From Patiria pectinifera (taxonomy: Eukaryota; Echinodermata; Asteroidea; Valvatida; Asterinidae): a stretch of 64,000 nucleotides of DNA. The stretch is from positions 10,044,001 to 10,108,000 of the forward strand of contig CM057141.1 of the NCBI GenBank assembly GCA_029964075.1. The letters run 5' to 3'. Below are positions 56,269 to 64,000 of this stretch, one piece after another. The notes beneath the pieces were generated by a model. That model searched no databases, was not told the origin of the DNA, and saw nothing but the letters and a program-made list of their open reading frames with translations. Numbering within the stretch: the stretch's first letter is position 1; every line of letters begins with the position of its first letter. A program made the translations under genes and the position numbers.

Positions 56269-57331
56269 TCAGGAGTTGATTGAGCTCTTGGTGCAGAAAA
56301 CAGCTCCACATCCGTTGTCAATGAATTCATATGTTGTAAGGCATTCATTGCTGGATCTTGCTTTGATTGTCACTGGAATTATGGCCATCAGTAGGTTGAT
56401 CTTATCGGTATTTGTGACGCAGCATGCCCTTGATTTCACGCCCACACGACCTGTTGTAATTTGTACAGCTTGATAAGACTGCTTATGTTGGGTTTTGGAT
56501 GAATCTGGTTGAAAGTCCGGGTTGTGCATGGCTGTCACATGGCATCTCGAGCATTGACTACATTTCGCCAAGTCTGGATTTGGGCAAGTTTTCTTCATGT
56601 GCCCTGGATTCAAGCATGCAAAGCACAGAACTTTCTTATGGCAAAATTCTGATTTCACCTTTGAATCCAGCGCGTTGAATTTTCTGCAGTCCAGCACACA
56701 ATGATTTGTCCCTTTGCTCAGTATAAACATGGTGCCTGAGCTGCTCTGTTTTCTTTAGCTGCGGTTTGGGGTTTTTCTTTCTTTTCCTTTACTGCCACTG
56801 CAAAGGCCTTCTTTGGGGTCACTCCTCTGGTTTTGAAATAGGCCACTTTCACTTGTTTTCTTGCCCTCTTCATTTCTTTTCTGGTATCCTAGGCCAGCGA
56901 TGCGGGGATCATTTTCATTCCTGGAAATTTGGCCTATGAACTTCTCGACATCCTCCAGTGTGGGGGATCGTTGATCAACTTCTCTCAGTTTTCCCACCTG
57001 CTTGTTCCATTGTTGCTGAAGGGCAGTGGGCAGTTTTCCAGCAAACACTTTCAGGAATTCAAATCCGTCGATGCTCGCCATGTCAGGGTTGGCTAGTTTT
57101 GCCGTTGCAGCAATTGATAAGAAAGATTGAGAATTTTCTCAGACCAGTCTTGTCTCCTGCTGCAACCCTTTCCCAGTGCTCGGCTGTGCCTTTGTAGGCT
57201 GCCGCAAGGAGCGATGGCTGTCTGTCATCTCGCTTCAGTAGCCACTTAGCTCGCTCATATGCCTTCGATGGTTGTTCTATTATGGGGCATTCTTTTATTA
57301 GCTCATGTGCTTCACCTTTAGTATATTTCAA
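56269..57331 (-). pseudogene. gag: Gag zinc knuckles and capsid-like part of the BEL/Pao element
   Basis: Minus-strand pieces in order: ELIKECPIIEQPSKAYERAK (DUF1759-type gag segment, 57331-57083), then GFEFLKVFAGKLPTALQQQW and LEDVEKFIGQISRNE (57081-56755), then CFACLNPGHMKKTC and CSQCSRCHVTAMH zinc knuckles, and FIDNGCGAVFC in the protease active-site position (56730-56269). DNG in place of DSG is unusual. Frame breaks near 57082 and 56750 separate the pieces. Confidence 0.75.
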
Positions 57332-58356
57332 GAGAAGCCCAAGTCTTCTAGCTGGGTCACTGGTCTTGTTTTCGACTACATATCAAAAGTTCTTCATGAA
57401 GGTCATGTAAGACAGAATATCCACTCTGTTGAAGGGATTCATCTCAGAAGTTGGAAGAGTCGCATCTCTTTGGCTATCACAATTTTGCTGAGGATTGCTG
57501 CCATTGTCATGGTTTTGGGGCTCTTTCCTGTCTAAGGCTGTCTCTGCGCAGGGTTTTGTTGGCCATCTTCAGTCTCTGTTTTCAACTCAGGTTTGGTTTG
57601 TTGCACGTTAAAACATGGGTTCTTATCTTGTGTTACAATTGGTGGCATCATTGGACTGCTAGACTCGACCACTGGTTAGATGGAGAATGTGAATGCGTCA
57701 GGATTCAATCTACATGTACTTTTCTTCGGGGTCTCAGCAGTTGCAGGTTTTGGTCTGGAGATTTCAGCGGCAACAGCCTGTGTTACCGTATCTGTAATAT
57801 TGCGTGAAGTTTGTGAGCACACATCGGATAATTCTTCTTCACACAGCATCGTAGTTACAGCCTTTGCTGCTTGTAACTCTGCGTTTATCTCTATCCCTTG
57901 CTGCTCACTTTCTATTTTTTCTCCTCTTGTATCTTTTGTAGCTGTCTTAGGCACATTATTTCTTCTTCAGCTTCTTTGAGTTGAATCTGTCTATGGAGGG
58001 CCCGCTTGCGTTCTTGTAGCTTGTTGGTGGCTTTTAGGGCAGCGGATCTGGCTGTGAGCTCCACTTCCTTTGCTTGGTTTCTGCGGCGTAGCGAGGACAC
58101 TGTGGGTTTCATAGAGGCCTTGCTTGTATCAGATCATCCAGAGACACTTCCGGGCTGTTTCTCATGAAATAGTGCCACAGAGACACTATCTTCTGGCTGG
58201 ATTTCCTCCGTGTCATCAGTCAGTCCCATCGTGTCATCCTTGACAGGAATTTATTGCTCCAGCCCCAGTGTCATTAAGCGTGAGCTTGGGCATTGAACCT
58301 GTGCTTGATGAGTCAGTTTTGTCCGGAGTTTTGTCTGCTTCATCATGGGTATCCAT
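57332..58356 (-). pseudogene. gag: Gag N-terminal region of the BEL/Pao element
   Basis: A minus-strand ATG at 58356 begins MDTHDEADKTPDKTDSSSTG, followed after frame breaks by a basic coiled-coil segment (KLQERKRALHRQIQLKEAEE, 58112-57912) and an acidic or threonine-rich linker (57954-57676). This layout is typical of BEL gag N-termini. It is broken by several stops. Confidence 0.6.
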
Positions 58357-58507
58357 GGTGGTTAGATGTGTGGTAGGCTACTTTGGCAAATGACAATTTT
58401 CAGGTCGAAACACGATTTGCCCAGATTCCGGAAAAACTCGAGTCACAGGGGTTCTTTACACAGGTCCATTCAGTTTCACAAAATGTTCAAAATGTGCCAT
58501 TTTTTAC

Positions 58508-59025
58508 TGTAAGTTTTCAGCAACGGTGGACACACTGAATCTCTTTACTCATATCTGCCTCTTATCACATTTATTCTTGAGTATTCTGAACAGGTATTAA
58601 CGATATACAAGATTCACATCACAGTTTATAAGTTCGATGATCACAAGCTACTCACGATATCGATAGTCAACTAATTGCGTTCACAAAGTTCGGTCACAAA
58701 GATCACCAATGGTTCATGAATTTCACATTATTCACAAGGTTCACGAAGCTCACTAAGTTCCTGAAGGTTTTGTCCATTATTCACAGATAAATATCACATG
58801 ATGTCATGGCAGAATATGTCAATAAAATGGTAAAAAAAATGGATATCAGCTCCACCAGCTAAACACTACAAACACTTCAGACACATTTCTAAAAATCGCC
58901 CCATAATACATTGCGCCCCCACGCTTCGCATGCAAATAGGTGGGGTCACTGAATGGGCGCAGTGCACAGAGATGAAAGGTGAGTAAACATCATTAACATA
59001 TAAGGCAGAGATCTTGGAAACTACA
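58508..59025 (-). repeat. 5' LTR of the BEL/Pao element
   Basis: 518 bp, TGTAAG...CTACA, matching 52263-52775. On the minus strand, a TGGCACATTTTGAAC stretch lies within about 10 bases of the LTR end and may be the primer binding site. Confidence 0.9.
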
Positions 59026-59030
59026 ATGTA

Positions 59031-60908
59031 AATGAAGCATGGTCCATGTGGCACTCTTTGTTTATGAGTATTATTAACCACCATGCACCAATGAAATCAA
59101 AATGTATTTGTGGTGCATTGTTGCCTTGGCTCGATGGGGAAATTCTAACACTTATGCGACAGCGAGACCATGCAAATAAAGTGGTTAGATGTTCAGGCTC
59201 ACAGAATGATTGGAGCGCATACAAAAAGCTTCGAAACATGACCACTGACAAAATCCACAAGAAAAGCGAACACTTTCAATCAACCAACGAGGAAAATAAA
59301 AGGCAACTCTTCCTTCTGTGGAAAAAAACTAAAAGAGGTTCTCCCCAATAAACTGACAAGTATTCCAAAGTCTATTTTTTCCCAGAATGGGGAATTCATT
59401 GATGATCTCACCGACATTGCTGATACTTTTAACAAACATTTCTCAACAATCAGAACACGTATGGCCAGTAATACCCCTCCATGTGAACTCGAAGTGGACA
59501 ACAATATCTGCTCTTTTGATACAGATTCACTTGATGAAAAGTGCTGACTGCCTGAGATTGCTGAAGACTATATTCAAAAGCAAATATCATCAATGTTGGT
59601 CGGAAAAGCAACAGGTCCAGATGGAATAAGTGTGAAAATGATTAAAATAACGTCTTCGTACATAACTAAATCCTTTACGCACATCTTTAATCTCTCGATT
59701 AAATGCGAACAATACCCTAATGAGTGGAAACACGCCTTGGTTATGCCTATTCACAAGGGTGGTGACAAGTGTAATACAAATAACTATCGGCCTATCTCAA
59801 TACTGCCGATTATCTCTAAGATTTTAGAAAGATGGATACATTCAGCAGTGTACTCTTACCTTGAGGAAAGTAATCTGATTCCTTGCTGTCAGTCAGGGTG
59901 TAGGTCTTAACACTCAACTAAAACTACCTTACATGATTTAATGAACAAATGTTTTCCGGCTATGGAGCGTGGGGAAATAACAGGCACTGTTTTTATAGAT
60001 CTAAGTAAAACATTTGACTCTGTTGATCATGCAACTCTCCTAGATAAACTTGAAAGGGTTAATATGTCAACCTCTGTCATCAACTGGTTTAAGTCATATC
60101 TAAGTGAACATAGTCAATCTGTGAATATTGAGGGCAACATATCTAAAGCCCTACCACTTAACACTGGCACTACAGGGATCAATTTTAGGTCCACTGTTAT
60201 TTATTATTTTAAGTGACCTACCGCTTTGTATCCCTAGAGAGTGTAATTTGTGCTTTGTATCCCTAGAGAGTGTAATTTGTTCGTGTATGCCGATGACTGG
60301 ACATAAACGTGTAGTTCTAGCAGTGTTGATGAAATAGAGAACAACTTGAATACAGCCCTAGTGAGAATTTACGATTGGTGCGTCAGAAACAAACTTACAA
60401 TAAATGCCAGCAAAACCAAATCCATACTTATTGGAACTAAAATGAAAGTCTGCAGTACTGACCTTGATGTCAGTATTGATGGTAGTCCAGTTGTAAAGGT
60501 GAACTCTTGTAAATGTTTAGGTGTTATTATTGATGACACTTTAAGTAGGGGCCTACACGTTGAATACGTGAAGAAAACTGTTTCCTCTAAACTAGGTATG
60601 CTAAATAGAATCCATGACTATGTTCCCCATAGCACTCTCTTTTTGTTAGCTTAGTTATACCATCTTTAGATTATTGTAGTACTGTATGGGTGGGACGGTA
60701 CACATCGCACGACAATATTCTTAATTAATGTCTGACAAGAGCAGCGTGGATAATCCTGAAGTGTGCAGTCTTAGCTCCTTCAGCCGATATGTTTGCTGGT
60801 CTTAATTGGATGTCATTTGCTGAAAGAGTTGAGTATAAAAAGGCTATTCTTGTTTACAAATGTATAAACACAATTACTCCTTTGTATATGACAAATATGT
60901 TTGCACCA
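59031..60908 (+). pseudogene. Non-LTR (CR1/Jockey-like) LINE reverse transcriptase remnant
   Basis: Pieces in changing frames follow LINE order: KLRNMTTDKIHKKSEHFQST (linker before RT), KATGPDGISVKMIK, MPIHKGGDKCNTNNYRPISI, a stop in place of glutamine/phenylalanine near 59910 (CRS*HST), FIDLSKTFDSVDHATLLDKL, YLSEHSQSVNIEG, FVYADDW (catalytic YADD, 60280-60302), KLTINASKTKSILIG, and LDYCSTVW in the C-terminal part. A 28-base tandem duplication (TTTGTATCCCTAGAGAGTGT) occurs at 60224-60280. It is cut off at 60908 by the LTR of element D. Confidence 0.85.
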
Positions 60909-61063
60909 TGTTGTGTTCACAGTCTATTTGCATAGCGCCCTCTGGAGTAGAAAAGTGTGGGCTGCGCCATGTTGGAATTGTACGAATAAAGTGTTACCTC
61001 GAATCTGAATTGCTCTCTCTCAGTACTGGATTTACAACCCATTTACACACCCAGAATATAACA
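60909..61063 (+). repeat. 5' LTR of Gypsy element D
   Basis: About 155 bp, TGTTGTG...ATAACA. It contains GCGCCCTCT, GCCATGTTGG and AATAAAGTG, features shared with the short LTRs of elements A and B. The exact left border (60909 or a few bases on) is uncertain because the right LTR lies outside the window. Confidence 0.7.
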
Positions 61064-61068
61064 TTAAT

Positions 61069-61083
61069 TGGCGACGAGGGAGG
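61069..61083 (+). other. Primer binding site candidate of element D
   Basis: TGGCGACGAGGGAGG lies a few bases after the LTR end and starts with the expected TGG. Confidence 0.5.
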
Positions 61084-61112
61084 ATAGATCATACTGAGAT
61101 TTCTTACAAGCC

Positions 61113-63161
61113 ATGGCATCGATTCCACCGCCTCCATTCTTCCTCGTAACTCCGGGAACTCCGCCCGTTCCTTGGACTCAGTGGCGAGGTATGTTTGAAA
61201 CTTACACTGTTGCATCAGCTGCAAATACATATCCTGCCTTACGTAAACGTGCTTTGTTACTGCACTGCCTTGGCACTGAAGGTCAGCGTGTTTTCCATAC
61301 GCTTCCACAAGAGAATGCAGGGGAAAATGAAGATGAATTTGATTCTGCTCTCCGGGTGCTTGACAGACATTTCAAACCCAAACTGAACGTGGTTGCTGAA
61401 AGATACAGATTTCGCAGACGTTCGCAGTTGCCAGGGGAATCCGTTGATGATTACATCCGAGAGCTACGTGCCTTAGCATCATTGTGTAACTTTGGTAACA
61501 TGACAGATGAGCTGATCAGGGATCAATTTATTGAGCGCACATACTCTTCTCAGATTCGAGAGCGCCTACTGCTTGAACCAGATTTGACACTTACTGATGC
61601 AATTACAATTTCGCGTCAAGTCGAGTCGGCATTGCGTGAATCCAAGATCATCGGGGAGAATTCTAGCCATACTCCAGAGGCAGATGTACATGCAGTTACA
61701 CACCGAAAACCCCGACAGCAAAATCGCAAACCACGCAAGCATCGCAACACTACAGAGCACCCGCCGCAACAATCGAGACCAGCACCGCTGCAGTCACAGA
61801 TTTGCTACCGCTGTGGTGAACAATCACACAAAGCAAATAATCCAAACTGCAAAGCCAAGTACGCAACATGCTCTAAATGTGGGAAAATGGGGCATTACGC
61901 ACGTGTTTGCCGGTCTGGACAGAGATTTCAATCTACACGCAATCAGGTTCAGGGAGTTTTCACCAGTGATAATCCCGTTGCACCTCATCCAGACTATCAA
62001 GACCCCAACGTCTTGACCATTCAGCACATTGCACATGCTGATAGTGTCAAATGCTCCGTGCTCCTTGGCCAATCCGTGCAACTCGCGATGACTGTTGATA
62101 CAGGCGCTGCCGTGTCAATAATTCCTGCATCCACATTCGGAAAGTTCTTCGCACGTGAGGCATTGCAACCTTCAACAGCTAAACTCACTACTTACCTGCA
62201 CGAACCGATTACAGTACTGGGTACATTCCACACCACTGTTCGTCTTGCGAGTAATCCTGAGCGTTGTGTTCCTGCGCACATTTTCGTTGTACAGTCTGGC
62301 ATCGCTATCATGGGACTAGACTTGATCCGACGCCTGGATATTACAATCACAGGTGGTAAGGTCATGCTCGTGAATGGCAACGACTCGAAACCTCCATCGT
62401 CAACTCCTCCATCTCCGACTGCAACTACTCCATCCGACCAAACTTCAATGGACATGCGCAAACAATACCCCGAGCTCTTCAATGGGAAAGTTGGACTTGC
62501 AAAAAACTACGTACACAAAGTCAAAGTACGCCCATCCGTCCCTCCAATGCAGCAAAAACTCCGAAATTTGCCATTCTCGGTACGCGACGAAGTGGCAAAT
62601 GAACTGAAACGTCTCGAAGACGCAGACATCATTGAGCGTATCGACGCCAGTGAATGGGTGTCACCACTGGTGGTCGCATACAAGAAATCCGGAAAGGTGA
62701 GACTTTGTGTGGATCTCCGCGAAGTCAACAAAGCGGTCATTGTTGATAAGTATCCACTTCCGAACATTCAAGAACTACTAGGGGAACTCCATGGAGCAAG
62801 TGTTTTCAGCTCCCTTGACATGAATTCCGCGTACCATCAACTTCTACTACATGAAGATTCGCGTGATCTCACAGCCTTCATTACACATGTTGGTTTGTTC
62901 CGCTTCAAGCGCGTCTGTTTTGGATTAGCATCTGCACCGTCGGCTTTCCAAAAACTCATGTCGTGTGCTCTAAGTGGTCTTGCTGGAGTACAATGTTACC
63001 TTGACGACATTGTCATCTTCGGTCGCGATCAAAAGGACCATGATGCCAATCTCTCCGCAGTGCTGAACCGCCTTACAGAACTAGGTGTCACGCTGAACTA
63101 TGACAAATGCCACTTCAATTTGTCAAACCTCCGCTTCTTGGGCCATACCGTTTCGTCCTAA
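61113..63161 (+). CDS. gag-pol: Gag-Pol polyprotein of Gypsy element D, first part
   Basis: A single frame carries gag and pol. Gag: VPWTQWRGMFETYTVASAAN, FKPKLNVVAERYRF and PGESVDDYIRELRALAS, then two zinc knuckles (CYRCGEQSHKANNPNC and CSKCGKMGHYARVC). Protease: MTVDTGAAVSIIP and IMGLDLI. Reverse transcriptase: VRLCVDLREVNKAVIVDKYP, FSSLDMNSAYHQLLL, FKRVCFGLASAPSAFQKL and CYLDDIVIFG. The frame stops at a TAA (63159-63161) after FLGHTVSS, where relatives continue; the same frame is open beyond it. The start at 61113 is the first ATG after the LTR. Confidence 0.9.
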   Translation: MASIPPPPFFLVTPGTPPVPWTQWRGMFETYTVASAANTYPALRKRALLLHCLGTEGQRVFHTLPQENAGENEDEFDSALRVLDRHFKPKLNVVAERYRFRRRSQLPGESVDDYIRELRALASLCNFGNMTDELIRDQFIERTYSSQIRERLLLEPDLTLTDAITISRQVESALRESKIIGENSSHTPEADVHAVTHRKPRQQNRKPRKHRNTTEHPPQQSRPAPLQSQICYRCGEQSHKANNPNCKAKYATCSKCGKMGHYARVCRSGQRFQSTRNQVQGVFTSDNPVAPHPDYQDPNVLTIQHIAHADSVKCSVLLGQSVQLAMTVDTGAAVSIIPASTFGKFFAREALQPSTAKLTTYLHEPITVLGTFHTTVRLASNPERCVPAHIFVVQSGIAIMGLDLIRRLDITITGGKVMLVNGNDSKPPSSTPPSPTATTPSDQTSMDMRKQYPELFNGKVGLAKNYVHKVKVRPSVPPMQQKLRNLPFSVRDEVANELKRLEDADIIERIDASEWVSPLVVAYKKSGKVRLCVDLREVNKAVIVDKYPLPNIQELLGELHGASVFSSLDMNSAYHQLLLHEDSRDLTAFITHVGLFRFKRVCFGLASAPSAFQKLMSCALSGLAGVQCYLDDIVIFGRDQKDHDANLSAVLNRLTELGVTLNYDKCHFNLSNLRFLGHTVSS

Positions 63162-64000
63162 GGCCTTACTCCAGATCCAACACACGTAGAGGCTCTACTA
63201 AATGCTCCAAAACCTACCGATCCATCTACACTCCGATCCTTCATGGGACTTGCGTCATACTACGCCAGATTTGTGCCAAATTACGCAACCATGGTTGAAC
63301 CACTCCGCGCACTCCTTCGCAAGGACACTCAGTTCATTTGGTCTGAGGCTGCTCAATCGTGCTTCGAGCTACTCAAACAGCACATTTCCAATGCTACTGC
63401 ACTTGCGCTGTTTGACCCCGATCTTCCTACCATCGTATCTACTGATGCTTCAGCTTACGGCATCGGTGCGGTACTCGCACAGATTAAGAACAATCACGAA
63501 GTTCCTATCGCGTTCGCTTCTCGCTCTCTTACAACTACAGAACGCAAATATTCAGTCAGCGAGCAGGAAGCACTTGCATGCGTGTGGGCATGTGAGAAAT
63601 GGTACAAGTACTTATGGGGCCGTCAGTTTACTCTTCGAACTGATCATCAAGCTCTAACTACATTGCTGTCCACACGTGGCACTGGCCACAAACCAATGCG
63701 GATCGCCAGGTGGGCTGCTCGTCTGCTGAATTTCAACTACACTGTCGAATTTCGTGCTGGTGCGCACAATAGAGTGGCTGACGCTCTATCTAGACTGCCA
63801 CTGCCTACTACAGCGCACGCAACCGAACATACTGATGATGAAATCATCGTCCAGTGGATTTCAGCACTCCTTGTTGATGCTTCTGCTATCACCAAAGCTG
63901 AACTCCAAAGTGCTACAAGGACAGATACAATCCTTAAGTCCGTGTCGGAATACATCACATCCGGTTGGCCTGCTAAACAGCACATTACAACTGAACTACA
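63162..64000 (+). CDS. pol: Pol of Gypsy element D, continuation after one stop codon (partial)
   Basis: The frame of the previous ORF continues without a shift to the window edge: GLTPDPTHVEALLNAPKPTD (RT thumb), STDASAYGIGAVLAQIKNNH and TLRTDHQALTTLL with RVADALSRLP (RNase H), then the start of the integrase region. A single nonsense codon at 63159-63161 is the only break seen. The integrase and right LTR lie outside the window. Confidence 0.88.

Larger units (their letters stand above)
52263..59025 (-). mobile_element. Complete but defective BEL/Pao retrotransposon
   Basis: Two LTRs (52263-52775 and 58508-59025) flank gag-pol read on the minus strand. ATGTA stands outside both ends (52258-52262 and 59026-59030), a 5-bp target duplication. 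Domain order is gag, zinc knuckles, A17-type protease, reverse transcriptase with YVDDF, RNase H, integrase. Many frame breaks, a nonsense codon and a shortened integrase make it inactive. Confidence 0.92.

Overview
This window looks like repeat-rich nuclear DNA from an animal. It holds Ty3/Gypsy and BEL/Pao LTR retrotransposons, two non-LTR (LINE) remnants, several miniature DNA transposons, a short interstitial TTAGGG tract, and small putative exons with GT/AG borders. No bacterial gene organisation, CRISPR array or rRNA is visible. The TE mix, the ACATGTACATG-type simple repeats and the BEL/Pao and Gypsy lineages fit a marine invertebrate (echinoderm, hemichordate, cephalochordate or mollusc). 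I cannot fix the species.

Layout. 1-13634 is a nested Gypsy complex. The pol end of an upstream copy (2-73) runs into a shared LTR (284-511), then element A (gag 549, pol 1244 onward, last LTR 13432-13634). A's integrase is cut by a young, complete Gypsy element E (3474-8724, two 507-bp LTRs that read as identical, 4-bp target duplication). A's 3' untranslated part holds a head-to-tail array of rolling-circle-like repeats (9661-13140). 13635-26800 is mostly non-coding, with a decayed Gypsy pol (18.5-20.4 kb), a LINE remnant (22.7 kb), a 654-bp mariner-like MITE (24821-25474) and a foldback enclosing TTAGGG repeats (26.7 kb). 27021-33150 is a minus-strand Gypsy element B, broken by a Harbinger-like element carrying a C2H2 finger (27207-28113) and by a hAT-like element with an 8-bp target duplication (30090-31352). 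33.3-39 kb is a minisatellite, GC palindromes and intronic-looking DNA. 39-41.6 kb is a Gypsy gag/protease remnant C behind a 39-bp minisatellite. 41590-51145 is the second, larger rolling-circle-like array. 52263-59025 is a complete but defective BEL/Pao element on the minus strand. 59031-60908 is a LINE reverse transcriptase remnant, and 60909-64000 is the left part of Gypsy element D.

Two things stand out. First, the two TGACGTCA-dense arrays are built of units that end in a hairpin followed by CTAG. They start with a hairpin whose stem is complementary to a subterminal motif at the 3' end, and these two motifs covary between subfamilies. This suggests non-autonomous Helitron/Helentron-like elements amplified in tandem. 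Second, four minus-strand segments (38713-38826, 36247-36441, 24388-24493, 17882-18000) have plausible splice borders and mutually compatible phases. They may be the 3' exons of a host gene whose introns hold most of the transposons between 18 and 38 kb.
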